A program made the position numbers and the translations under genes. This document shows positions 1-8,928 of a stretch of DNA of 64,000 nucleotides, in pieces; the first letter of the stretch is position 1, and the number at the start of each line of letters is the position of its first letter. The notes under the pieces were generated by a model, which was given only the letters and a program-made list of their open reading frames with translations, had not been told where the DNA came from and ran no database searches. Source of the DNA: Pectobacterium araliae (GTDB lineage: Bacteria > Pseudomonadota > Gammaproteobacteria > Enterobacterales > Enterobacteriaceae); NCBI RefSeq assembly GCF_037076465.1, contig NZ_AP028908.1, forward strand, positions 2,914,001-2,978,000, written 5' to 3'.

Positions 1-896
1 TGGACGGTAGTGAACTCTCCATGACGTTCAATTTCCATCATCTGAAAGTCGATTATCCCAATGGGGAAAAATGGACGCTGGCGGAACCTGATTTTATTCA
101 GCTCAAGCAAATTTTTAATCACTGGCAACAGGGGATGCACAACCGCGCCTGGAACGCCTTGTTCTGGTGTAATCACGATCAGCCGCGCATTGTGTCGCGC
201 TTTGGTGACGAAGGCGAATTCCGTGTGCAATCAGCCAAGATGCTGGCAATGGTGCTTCATGGTATGCAAGGCACGCCCTATATCTATCAGGGAGAAGAGC
301 TGGGTATGACCAACCCCGGCTATACACAGATTGCACAATACCGCGATATTGAAAGCCTGAATCAGTTTGCCGAACAGCGCGATCGCGGTCAGTCAGATGC
401 TCAAATCTTAGCGATCCTCGCCAGCAAATCACGCGATAACGGCCGTACACCGATGCAATGGGATGCCAGCAATCATGCTGGATTTACGACCGGCACACCC
501 TGGATAACCCCATGCCAGAATTTCGATCACATCAACGCGGCACAGGCGCTGGCGGATAAAGACTCCGTTTTCTATACCTACCAACAGCTTATCGCTATGC
601 GTAAAGCACTGCCGCTGCTGACACACGGAGACTATCAGGATTTGCTGCCTGACCATCCTACTATCTGGTGCTATCAACGTATCTGGAAAGGACAGCGACT
701 TCTGGTTTTGGCAAACCTCAGCAAACAGCCCCAGCGCTGGCAACCACCAACAGATATTCATGACCATCGCTGGCGGCTGTTATTCAGCAATTATTCTGAC
801 GCACAGCCCCAACCCGCCATTCTGGCACTACGTCCATTTGAATCCATCTATTGGGTACAAGGGATGCAGGAGAAAGAGGACAAGATTCAAGACTAG
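1..896 (+). CDS. treC: Trehalose-6-phosphate hydrolase, 3' part (partial at window start)
   Basis: Cytoplasmic alpha,alpha-phosphotrehalase of glycoside hydrolase family 13; it splits trehalose 6-phosphate, delivered by the trehalose PTS, into glucose and glucose 6-phosphate. The frame is open from base 3 (D-G-S-E-L-S before the first Met), so the 5' half lies outside the window; the Met at base 21 is internal. The visible part corresponds to roughly the last 295 residues and aligns through its length with E. coli TreC. The GH13 region IV signature NHDQPR is present near visible residue 58, and QGEELGMTNP follows. The end resembles E. coli TreC with a short extra tail (QEKEDKIQD). In E. coli treC is at another locus, so its position beside elaB and nuo is a rearrangement relative to K-12. 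The treB permease gene is expected just upstream (inference). Confidence 0.93.
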   Translation, partial: DGSELSMTFNFHHLKVDYPNGEKWTLAEPDFIQLKQIFNHWQQGMHNRAWNALFWCNHDQPRIVSRFGDEGEFRVQSAKMLAMVLHGMQGTPYIYQGEELGMTNPGYTQIAQYRDIESLNQFAEQRDRGQSDAQILAILASKSRDNGRTPMQWDASNHAGFTTGTPWITPCQNFDHINAAQALADKDSVFYTYQQLIAMRKALPLLTHGDYQDLLPDHPTIWCYQRIWKGQRLLVLANLSKQPQRWQPPTDIHDHRWRLLFSNYSDAQPQPAILALRPFESIYWVQGMQEKEDKIQD

Positions 897-909
897 AGGA
901 TATCGTGAG

Positions 910-933
910 ATGTAGCGGGTAACCCCGCTACAT
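910..933 (+). terminator. Stem-loop after treC
   Basis: Perfect 10-bp stem (ATGTAGCGGG / CCCGCTACAT) with a TAAC loop, 14 bases after the treC stop. It lacks a real T tract (TGTCAGG follows), so it may be a weak terminator or an mRNA 3'-end stabiliser. Confidence 0.5.
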
Positions 934-1043
934 TGTCAGGCATGTTACATGATCCATTCGGGTGACATAATTTACTCGGGAATTCGCCCTATCTTGCTCA
1001 TCGTCACTGAGCGATAGAGCGATTCTGACGCAGAGTGCAGAAA

Positions 1044-1355
1044 CTAGCGCTTAGCCAGCAGCAATCCCAATACCAGGCCAACTGTGGCACCGATACCAAT
1101 ACCGTGCCACGGTTTGTCATGCACATAAACATCGGCTTTGTTGGCCACCTGCTTGGCGCGTGCATAATAGCTGTCAGTCACGCCGATACGGGCTTTGACT
1201 TCAAGTAGTGCTTTTTCCGCCCCCTTTTTCAAATCGAGATAGGCTTGATCTGCCTGATCGCCCGTGTAGCGCAGCACCTCATCTAACGTCTCGGACAGAA
1301 GTTTTAAATCATCATCAACACGAATTTCTTCAGGCTGTTTTTTTGTCGCTGCCAT
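1044..1355 (-). CDS. elaB: ElaB/YqjD family ribosome- and membrane-associated protein
   Basis: Small DUF883-family protein (103 aa), tail-anchored in the inner membrane. Family members ElaB, YqjD and YgaM bind ribosomes in stationary phase (known for E. coli). The N-terminal 70 residues are charged and helical (KLLSETLDEVLRY, GAEKALLEVKARI), followed by a single C-terminal glycine-rich hydrophobic segment (GIGIGATVGLVLGLLLAKR). I chose the ATG at 1355 because AGAAGGAAG lies 6 bases upstream; the longer frame to 1385 has no such site and adds a non-conserved MTFHNRRKHF. Lying next to nuoN is similar to E. coli, where elaB is a few genes from nuo. The elaB symbol is chosen over yqjD from this location. 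Confidence 0.85.
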   Translation of the reverse strand: MAATKKQPEEIRVDDDLKLLSETLDEVLRYTGDQADQAYLDLKKGAEKALLEVKARIGVTDSYYARAKQVANKADVYVHDKPWHGIGIGATVGLVLGLLLAKR

Positions 1356-1475
1356 AAAGTGCTTCCTTCTGTTATGAAAAGTCATGAGTTATAAATCGTT
1401 GTCTTTTTAACTATAGACAATTTTTCCTGACTTCTACGGCTTCAGCAGACCAGAGCATTCCTAAAACGTACTTGC

Positions 1476-1510
1476 TTACTATCACCCCCTCCTGAGGTGA
1501 CAGTAATTTT
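1476..1510 (+). other. Inverted repeat with T run, between nuoN and elaB
   Basis: TTACT-A-TCACC pairs with GGTGA-C-AGTAA (one A/C mismatch) around a 9-base loop and is followed by TTTT on the plus strand. No plus-strand gene ends here, so it is either a terminator blocking antisense transcription into nuo or an operator in the elaB upstream region. Function unknown. Confidence 0.35.
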
Positions 1511-1516
1511 GCTGAC

Positions 1517-1547
1517 AAAAAAACGCCGTTGATTCTCATCAACGGCG
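1517..1547 (-). terminator. Rho-independent terminator of the nuo operon
   Basis: Read on the minus strand, a perfect 10-bp stem CGCCGTTGAT / ATCAACGGCG with the 4-base loop GAGA is followed directly by seven T. It lies 32 bases after the nuoN stop and closes the nuo transcript. Confidence 0.9.
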
Positions 1548-1578
1548 CTTCATTATTCAACCTGACACTCGTCAGTGG

Positions 1579-3036
1579 TTACATCATTGGCTGCGCCAAC
1601 TGCACCAGAGAGATAAGCGGTTGCGGGTACAAACCAAAGAACAGCACGGCGATGGAGGAGATCAGGACGACCACACCGCCAGCCGTTAAGGCCCAGTTAT
1701 TTGGGGTATCACGCTGTAGCTGTTGAGGCGCATTCAAGAACAAGCTGACCATCACACGCAAGTAGTAGTACAAGCCAATGGCGCTACCCAGTACAACGGC
1801 CCCCGTCAGCCACCACAGCTCGGCATTAACGCCGACAGCCAGCACGTAGAATTTACCGAAGAAGCCCAGCGTCATTGGAATACCCGCCAGAGACAGCATC
1901 ATCACGGTCATCACCGCCGACAGAATCGGTTTATGCCAGAACAAACCACGGTAAGAGAACAGTGAATCGGCATCCGGGCCACGGTACGGACTAGACATCA
2001 GACTAACCACACCGAACGCGCCAAGACTGCTAAACAGGTAACCCACCAGATAAACACCGACGGTTTCCAGCGCCAGTTGATGGCTCTGAACCGCGATCAG
2101 GGCAACCAGCAAATAGCCCAAGTGCGCGATGGAAGAGTAACCGAGCAGACGTTTGATGTTGGTTTGCGATACCGCCATCACGTTACCGAACAGAATCGAC
2201 GCGAATGCGATGACACCCAGCACAATTCTGACGGACTCGCTGTCAGCCATCGGCGCGTACAGGAACAAACGCATGACTGCACCGAAAACGGCAATCTTAC
2301 CAGCCGTTGCCAGAAACGTAGACACAGGCGCAGGTGCACCCTGATACACATCAGGTGTCCACAGTTGGAACGGAACCAGAGACAGTTTGAAGCCCAGCCC
2401 AACAATCATCATCCCCAGACCTGCCAGCAACAGCGGTTCATGGATTTGGTGATCGCTCAGGCTCTTACCGAGGCTGGCAAAGCTCATATCGCCTGATTCA
2501 GCATAAATCAGCGCCATGCCAAACAGCAGGAAGGAAGACGCCGCCGCCGACAGCAGCATGTATTTAATACTCGCTTCCAGCGAACGTTTCAGGCGGAAGG
2601 CATAGCCAACCAGACCAAACAGCGGGAGAGAAAGCAGCTCAATACCGATGAACAGCGAAGCCAGATGATTGGCGCTCGACAGCAGAATCCCACCTAACGC
2701 AGCAATGAGAACCAGCAGGTAGAACTCATCACGATTGTCTGGGTAGCCTTGCAGCCACGGATAGGCAAACGTGCTGGTTGCCAGACTGGCAAGCAGAACC
2801 AGTCCGGTATAGAACATCGAGAAGCCATCAACACGCAGCAGCGGCGTCACGTCCGTTGGGCCAACCTGACCGACAAAGTACAGTGACAGCAACGCAATAT
2901 TCAGGCCGATAACCGTCATGGTTGCGTTGACAAAATGGTTGCGTCGCCACGCAATGCACAGCATCACAACCACTACCGTCAATCCGACGATCAACAGCGG
3001 CGATAGCGCAATTAGTTGTTGAAGAGTTATTGTCAT
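1579..3036 (-). CDS. nuoN: NADH-quinone oxidoreductase subunit N
   Basis: Antiporter-like membrane subunit of respiratory complex I, in the inner membrane arm; one of three Mrp-type subunits (L, M, N) that pump protons. The product is 485 aa, the same length as E. coli NuoN, with about 14 hydrophobic segments. Conserved features include [17 protein letters not shown] near residue 130 (the TM5 Glu), the [18 protein letters not shown] loop near 215-235 with its conserved Lys, and [19 protein letters not shown] near 290. It is the last gene of the operon, starts 6 bases after the nuoM stop and is followed by a strong terminator. Confidence 0.97.
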   Translation of the reverse strand: MTITLQQLIALSPLLIVGLTVVVVMLCIAWRRNHFVNATMTVIGLNIALLSLYFVGQVGPTDVTPLLRVDGFSMFYTGLVLLASLATSTFAYPWLQGYPDNRDEFYLLVLIAALGGILLSSANHLASLFIGIELLSLPLFGLVGYAFRLKRSLEASIKYMLLSAAASSFLLFGMALIYAESGDMSFASLGKSLSDHQIHEPLLLAGLGMMIVGLGFKLSLVPFQLWTPDVYQGAPAPVSTFLATAGKIAVFGAVMRLFLYAPMADSESVRIVLGVIAFASILFGNVMAVSQTNIKRLLGYSSIAHLGYLLVALIAVQSHQLALETVGVYLVGYLFSSLGAFGVVSLMSSPYRGPDADSLFSYRGLFWHKPILSAVMTVMMLSLAGIPMTLGFFGKFYVLAVGVNAELWWLTGAVVLGSAIGLYYYLRVMVSLFLNAPQQLQRDTPNNWALTAGGVVVLISSIAVLFFGLYPQPLISLVQLAQPMM

Positions 3037-3042
3037 GGCGAA

Positions 3043-4578
3043 TTACGGCCTTGTTGTTGAAATAATTGAATCTGGAGCAGACGACATAAACCACTGCTGG
3101 ATATTTGACATCGCGGCACTGGAGGTATCCAGAATCGGTTGCGGGTAAACCCCTAACAACACCAGTAATACCACCAACAGCATCACGATAGACAATTCGC
3201 GAAGCGACATACCCTTCAATGGCTCATCAGATTTAGGCGTACCGTAATAAGCACGCTGAATCATGATCAGTGAGTAGACCGATGCAAATACCAGACCGAA
3301 GGTTGAGATCACCGTAATCACTGGCACAACCTGATAGCTGCCGAACAGAATCATGAATTCGCCGACAAAGTTGCCCGTTCCCGGCATCCCTAGTGTCGCC
3401 ACAGCAAAGAACAGAGACAGCGCAGGCAGGAACTTCAAGCGCGCCCACAGGCCACCCATTTCACGCATGTCACGAGTATGCAGACGTTCGTACAATTGAC
3501 CACACAGAATGAACAGACCGGCAGCGGACAAGCCGTGCGCAATCATCTGAATCACCGCACCCTGATAAGCCAGCTGATTACCGGAATAGATGGCAATCAT
3601 CACGAAGCCCATGTGGGACACCGAGGTGTAAGCAATCAGACGTTTGATATCCGTCTGTTTAAACGCCAGCCAGGCACCGTAGAAGATACCAATTACCCCC
3701 AGCCACATGGCAATCGGTGCAAAGGCATGGGAGGCGTTCGGGAACAGCGGCAGGCTGAAACGCAGCAGACCATAGGCCGCCGTTTTCAACAGGATCCCTG
3801 CCAGGTCAACAGAACCCGCAGTTGGCGCCTGGCTGTGTGCATCTGGCAGCCAACCGTGCAACGGTACGACAGGCATTTTTACAGCAAACGCGATGAAGAA
3901 GCCCAGCATCAGCAGATATTCAACACCGTATGACATCGGCGTCTTCAGCAGGTCTTCATAGTTGAACGTCCAAACACCAGTGGCATTGTGATGCACAAAA
4001 ACCAGCGCCAGAATCGCGATCAACATGATCAGGCCGCTTGACTGGGTATAGATGAAGAACTTGGTCGCCGCCGTAATTCTGGTTTTACCGTCAGAGCCTT
4101 TATGCCCCCACAGTGCAATCAGGAAGTACATCGGTACCAACATCATTTCCCAGAAGAAGAAGAACAGGAACAGGTCAATGGCAAGGAACACGCCGATAAC
4201 GCCGCCCAGAATCCACAGCAGATTCAGGTGGAAAAAACCCTGATAGCGCTGAATTTCATTCCAGGAACAGAGAATTGCCAATACCCCCAGCAACCCCGTC
4301 AGCACGACCATCAACAGTGACAAGCCGTCCAACGCAAGGTGAATACCGATGCCGAAGCGCGGGATCCATGGCACATAAAACTCGGATTGCCATTGTGGTA
4401 CGCCTGTCGGTGCCGTCAGTGAATAACCGCCTTGCAACCACAGTTGCAGAGACAGTGCGAGTGTCAGCCCCATTGCAATCAACGCTATCCAGCGCGGTAC
4501 TTTCGTACCAAAACGCTCTAACTGCCAACACAGCAGACCGCCGATAAAGGGGAGAAGAATTAGCCAAGGTAGTAGCAT
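3043..4578 (-). CDS. nuoM: NADH-quinone oxidoreductase subunit M
   Basis: Mrp antiporter-like proton-pumping subunit of complex I, 511 aa (E. coli 509). About 14 transmembrane segments. The broken-helix loop PVVPLHGWLPDAHSQAPTAG near 230-250 and the FFFFFWEMMLVPMY segment near 140 (with the key Glu) are intact, as is QTDIKRLIAYTSVSHMGF near 310. It ends in STTRP like E. coli NuoM. A 99-bp gap with a hairpin separates it from nuoL upstream, unlike the tight junction with nuoN downstream. Confidence 0.97.
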   Translation of the reverse strand: MLLPWLILLPFIGGLLCWQLERFGTKVPRWIALIAMGLTLALSLQLWLQGGYSLTAPTGVPQWQSEFYVPWIPRFGIGIHLALDGLSLLMVVLTGLLGVLAILCSWNEIQRYQGFFHLNLLWILGGVIGVFLAIDLFLFFFFWEMMLVPMYFLIALWGHKGSDGKTRITAATKFFIYTQSSGLIMLIAILALVFVHHNATGVWTFNYEDLLKTPMSYGVEYLLMLGFFIAFAVKMPVVPLHGWLPDAHSQAPTAGSVDLAGILLKTAAYGLLRFSLPLFPNASHAFAPIAMWLGVIGIFYGAWLAFKQTDIKRLIAYTSVSHMGFVMIAIYSGNQLAYQGAVIQMIAHGLSAAGLFILCGQLYERLHTRDMREMGGLWARLKFLPALSLFFAVATLGMPGTGNFVGEFMILFGSYQVVPVITVISTFGLVFASVYSLIMIQRAYYGTPKSDEPLKGMSLRELSIVMLLVVLLVLLGVYPQPILDTSSAAMSNIQQWFMSSAPDSIISTTRP

Positions 4579-4625
4579 GGCGTTTTGTGTCCCTAAATTA
4601 AAGAAATCTGAAAACTTGCCGTGGC

Positions 4626-4650
4626 GGGCATTCCTATCTACGGAATGCCC
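4626..4650 (-). other. Intercistronic hairpin between nuoL and nuoM
   Basis: Perfect 9-bp stem GGGCATTCC / GGAATGCCC with a 7-base loop, inside the 99-bp nuoL-nuoM gap. There is no T tract on either strand, so it is more likely an RNA processing or stability element than a terminator. Confidence 0.55.
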
Positions 4651-4677
4651 TGCCCTTCATACGTTACCGGATACCGC

Positions 4678-6528
4678 CTATACCAGCAGTAACAAAGCCA
4701 GCACCAGCACAGCACCAAAGCCCATAGAGGCAACGTACCAGCGCAATTGACCATTCGCACTGAGCGCTAGCCCACGGTTACCCCAACGAGTAATCGTGGC
4801 CGGGATGGTCATCAGCCCATTTAACGGATCACGCTGCAACAGCTTCGCGATAGCCAGATACGGTTTAACAAAGACATGGTCGTACAACCAGTCGAAACCC
4901 CACGCATGGAACCACCAGGTTGAGAAGAAGCGGCCTGGAGCACTGTTCGCAATGCTATTCACCGCCTGACGTTTACCCAGCCACAGCACAGCGGCAAGCA
5001 GAATACCGGCAATCGCCACCACGCCAGAGGTCATTTCCAATGTCAGCAACTGACCGTGTTCAAGCGCTGTCGTCGCAGGCAATACACCGTGCAACGGCGG
5101 AACAATCATCGCACCAATAAAGGTGGACAGAACCATCAGCACAACCAGTGGTAAGTGGTGAGAAATACCTTTTCCTGCATGCGCCTTGGTTTTCTCTTCA
5201 CCATGGAACACGATGAAAATCATACGGAACGTATACAGCGAGGTCATAAAGGCACCAGCCAATCCAGCCACCATCAGATTGATGTCACCGTTTGCCCATG
5301 CGCCAGCCAGGATCTCGTCTTTACTGAAGAAGCCTGCGGTAACGAGCGGCAGTGCAGCCAGCGCCGCGCCCCCGACCAGGAAGCAGACATAAACCAGTGG
5401 AATTGTTTTGCGCAGGCCGCCCATCTTGAAGATGTTCTGCTCGTGGTGGCAGGCCAAAATCACCGAACCAGAAGAGAGGAACAACAGTGCTTTAAAGAAT
5501 GCGTGCGTCATCAGGTGGAAAATCGCGGCATCCCATGCCTGCACGCCCAGCGCCAGGAACATGTAACCAATCTGGCTCATGGTGGAATAGGCCAGCACGC
5601 GCTTGATGTCGGTTTGAACCAAGGCAGCAAAGCCCGCCAGCACCAACGTTACGGCACCCACAATCCCCACCAGATGAAGGACATCCGGCGCCATCAGGAA
5701 CAGACCGTTGGTACGCGCAATCAGGTAAACACCCGCGGTAACCATCGTGGCGGCGTGGATCAGTGCAGATACCGGTGTTGGACCGGCCATCGCATCTGCT
5801 AGCCAGGTTTGCAACGGTAACTGTGCCGATTTACCCACCGCCCCACCCAGCAACATCAGCGTCGCCCAGGTGATTTCCGGTGAACCTTCAGCCAGTTTCT
5901 GCGGTGCCAGAACCATCAGCTCGCGGAAGTTAAGCGTGCCCAACTCTTTGTACAGGATGAACAGCGCAAAGGCTAAAAAGACATCACCCACACGGGTAAC
6001 GATAAAAGCCTTCATCGCTGCCGCGCCGTTCTTCGGATTGGTGTAGTAGAAACCGATCAGCAGATAACTGCACAGTCCTACCCCTTCCCAGCCGAGATAC
6101 ATCAGCAACAGGTTATCCGCCAGTACCAGAACGACCATACTTGCGATAAACAGGTTGGTGTAAGCGAAGAAGCGAGAGTATCCCTCTTCCCCACGCATAT
6201 ACCAGGAGGCAAACAGGTGGATAAAAAAGCCAACCCCCGTCACCACGGACAACATCGTTACCGAGAGACCGTCGAGCACCAGCGTTACGCTAATGTCGAA
6301 ATTACCAACGGTCATCCATGTCCACAAATGCTGATTAAAGAAGGTGACGCCGCCGCTGTGCTGCTGGCTCATGAAATCGACGACAGCCCAAGCGGTCACT
6401 AACGCTGCCAAACCAATCGAGCCAACACCGACTGTCGCAGACGTATTCTCCGACCAGCGACCACGGGAAAATGCGAGCAGCAGAAAGCCGAGCAGCGGGA
6501 AGAGTATTGTTAAATAGAGTAAGTTCAT
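4678..6528 (-). CDS. nuoL: NADH-quinone oxidoreductase subunit L
   Basis: The distal, largest antiporter-like subunit of complex I (616 aa, E. coli 613). It carries the long lateral amphipathic helix at the C-terminus that braces the membrane arm (family knowledge). Visible hallmarks are [19 protein letters not shown] near 145 (TM5 Glu), the [27 protein letters not shown] region split by the discontinuous helix near 235-260, and [19 protein letters not shown] near 310. The start overlaps the nuoK stop in an ATGA junction at 6525-6528, indicating translational coupling. Confidence 0.97.
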
Positions 6529-6827
6529 CCGCGCATCTCACTGACTGTATCAATATTCAGGGTTTGACGACGACGATACATCTGCAATAACAGCGCCAGA
6601 CCAATACTGGCCTCAGCCGCCGCCAGCGTAATCGCCAGAATGTACATCACCTGACCATCCGGCTGTTGCCAGTAACTGCCTGCGACAACAAAAGCCAGCG
6701 CAGCAGCGTTGATCATAATTTCTAAACTAATCAACATAAACAGCAGGTTACGACGAATCAATAGACCAGTCAGCCCCAGAACAAACAAGATAGCGGCTAA
6801 AATCAATCCATGTTGTAACGGAATCAT
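6525..6827 (-). CDS. nuoK: NADH-quinone oxidoreductase subunit K
   Basis: Small membrane subunit of complex I with three transmembrane helices (100 aa). The two buried glutamates on the proton path lie in [11 protein letters not shown] and [12 protein letters not shown] use the ATG at 6827, which forms an ATGA overlap with the nuoJ stop and gives MIPLQHGL as in E. coli; an in-frame Met two codons upstream is less likely. Both ends overlap neighbours by four bases. Confidence 0.97.
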
Positions 6828-7384
6828 GCGCATTCCCCCGTTATTTTTTTCTCAACGTCCTGGTTCGCGCCTTCTTTATTGATAACGTCACCACGTTTAT
6901 CTTCACGACCAATATGGAAAGCGACAACCAATCCCGCCAGCAGTAGCATTGATGCTAATTCAACGGCCAGAACATAAGGCCCAAACAGGCTGATACCCAC
7001 GGCTTTCGCCTCAACAGGCGTGCCAGTGATTCCCTGCTCTTTCAGGCTCAGGATGGCGTTAACCACAATCACCAGTAACGCCAGTGAGAGAATACTTGGG
7101 CCGACCCAGGCACTCGGTTTCAACCAATTCCGCTCTTGTTCTTCTACGGAATTGCCGAGGTTGAGCATCATAACCACGAACACGAACAGCACCATGATGG
7201 CACCCGCATACACGATGATGCTTAGCGCGCCAGCAAAATTAGCCCCCAGCGAGAAAAAGACGCCCGCGATCGCCATAAGCGAAGTGACCATATACAACAA
7301 CGCATGCACAGGATTGGTATGCGTAATGACGCGCAGTGTCGCCAATATCGCAATCAAACCTGTGGTATAAAAAGCGAATTCCAT
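6824..7384 (-). CDS. nuoJ: NADH-quinone oxidoreductase subunit J
   Basis: Membrane subunit of complex I (186 aa, E. coli 184) with five transmembrane helices; its TM3 contains the conserved glycine-rich [22 protein letters not shown] segment thought to rotate between turnover states. The C-terminal cytoplasmic tail is charged ([13 protein letters not shown]). It starts 9 bases after nuoI and overlaps nuoK by ATGA. Confidence 0.96.
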
Positions 7385-7393
7385 GCTAGCTCC

Positions 7394-7936
7394 TTAGGGC
7401 AACAGGCCTTTGACATCAATAGGTTTGGCTTCGTTTTCAGCGTCGCCTTTGTCTTTCCCATCGATTGCCATACCAGCCATCCGGTAGAAATTATATTCCG
7501 GATATTTACCCGGCCCCGATATCAGCAGATCTTCTTTCTCGTACACCAGATCCTGACGTTTGTAGTCGCCCATCTCGAAATCCGGCGTCAGTTGGATCGC
7601 GGTTGTCGGACACGCTTCTTCACAGAAGCCACAGAAAATGCAGCGTGAGAAGTTGATGCGGAAGAACTCGGGATACCAGCGACCATCTTTGGTTTCTGCT
7701 TTCTGCAATGAGATACAGCCAACCGGACAGGCCACTGCACACAGGTTGCAGGCAACGCAGCGCTCTTCACCATCGGGATCGCGCGTCAGCACGATACGAC
7801 CACGGTAGCGCGGCGGTGGATTCACAGGCTCTTCTGGATACATTCTGGTTTCGCGCTTTTTAAAAGCATTCGATCCCACCATACAGATACTGCGTATCTG
7901 GGTGCCGAAACCAACCACTAACTCTTTCAATGTCAT
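7394..7936 (-). CDS. nuoI: NADH-quinone oxidoreductase subunit I (2x[4Fe-4S])
   Basis: Peripheral-arm subunit of complex I holding clusters N6a and N6b, which pass electrons towards NuoB. The two ferredoxin motifs are [16 protein letters not shown] (near residue 60) and [16 protein letters not shown] (near 99), each CxxCxxCxxxCP. The product is 180 aa, the same as E. coli. It begins [16 protein letters not shown], 17 bases after nuoH. Confidence 0.97.
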   Translation of the reverse strand: MTLKELVVGFGTQIRSICMVGSNAFKKRETRMYPEEPVNPPPRYRGRIVLTRDPDGEERCVACNLCAVACPVGCISLQKAETKDGRWYPEFFRINFSRCIFCGFCEEACPTTAIQLTPDFEMGDYKRQDLVYEKEDLLISGPGKYPEYNFYRMAGMAIDGKDKGDAENEAKPIDVKGLLP

Positions 7937-7953
7937 GGTTTATTCACCCCTTC

Positions 7954-8928
7954 TTAAGCGTTGTACAAAATGACGGCCGCTGTCGCCAGCAGATTCAAAA
8001 GCGTTATCGGCAGACAGACTTTCCAACCGAAAGCCATCACCTGGTCATAACGCGGACGGGGTAACGAAGCACGAATCAGGATGAACATCATCATGAAAAA
8101 GCCTGTTTTCAGCGCAAACCAGACAAACGGAGGCAGGATTGGACCATGCCAGCCACCGAAGAATAAGGTCACCATTAGCGCGGAAACGGTCACGATCCCG
8201 ATATATTCCCCGACAAAGAACAGACCGAATTTCATACCGGAGTATTCAATGTGGTAACCATCGGCCAGTTCCTGCTCAGCTTCAGGCTGGTCAAATGGGT
8301 GACGGTGACATACCGCCACACCTGCGATGGCAAACGTAATAAAGCCAAAGAACTGTGGGATCACGTTCCACAGGTGTTCCTGGGAATCGACGATGTCACG
8401 CATGTTGAACGAGCCCGCCTGCGCGACCACGCCCATCAGCGACAGGCCGATGAACACTTCGTAACTCACGGTCTGAGCAGAAGCACGTACCGCACCGAGC
8501 AGCGAGTATTTGTTATTACTCGCCCAACCAGCAAACAGCACCGCGTAAACAGCCAGACCCGCCATCATCAGGAAGAACAGGATACCGATGTTCAGATCGG
8601 CAACACCCCAGGTTGGGGTGATCGGCACAATCGCAAAGGCAATCAGCATTGACGTAAACGCGATCATCGGTGCCAGCGTGAAGATCACCTTATCGGTAAA
8701 ATTCGGCACCCAGTCTTCTTTGAAGAACATTTTGATCATGTCGGCGACAAGCTGTAATGAACCGCCCCAACCTACCCGGTTCGGCCCATAACGTCCCTGA
8801 AAAAGGCCAAGCAGTCGACGCTCACCCATACTCATGAACGCGCCACAGGTCACCACAACCAGCAGAATCACGACCGCTTTCCCGACAGTGATCAGAATCT
8901 CGATTAATTCCGGCGTTAACCAACTCAT
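7954..8928 (-). CDS. nuoH: NADH-quinone oxidoreductase subunit H
   Basis: Membrane heel subunit of complex I that forms the quinone chamber with NuoB and NuoD; 324 aa with about eight transmembrane helices. Conserved loops are visible: [20 protein letters not shown] near 32-50, [22 protein letters not shown] near 142, and the acidic [19 protein letters not shown] loop near 207-225. The start overlaps the nuoG stop (ATGA, 8925-8928). Confidence 0.97.
   Translation of the reverse strand: MSWLTPELIEILITVGKAVVILLVVVTCGAFMSMGERRLLGLFQGRYGPNRVGWGGSLQLVADMIKMFFKEDWVPNFTDKVIFTLAPMIAFTSMLIAFAIVPITPTWGVADLNIGILFFLMMAGLAVYAVLFAGWASNNKYSLLGAVRASAQTVSYEVFIGLSLMGVVAQAGSFNMRDIVDSQEHLWNVIPQFFGFITFAIAGVAVCHRHPFDQPEAEQELADGYHIEYSGMKFGLFFVGEYIGIVTVSALMVTLFFGGWHGPILPPFVWFALKTGFFMMMFILIRASLPRPRYDQVMAFGWKVCLPITLLNLLATAAVILYNA

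Noticed and set aside
1..896. treC as a truncated pseudogene
   Set aside because: The frame is open to the first base and aligns with internal TreC sequence, so the missing part is due only to the window edge.
5155..5802. 215-codon plus-strand frame opposite nuoL
   Set aside because: Low-complexity Gln/His/Arg product typical of antisense translation of a hydrophobic membrane gene.
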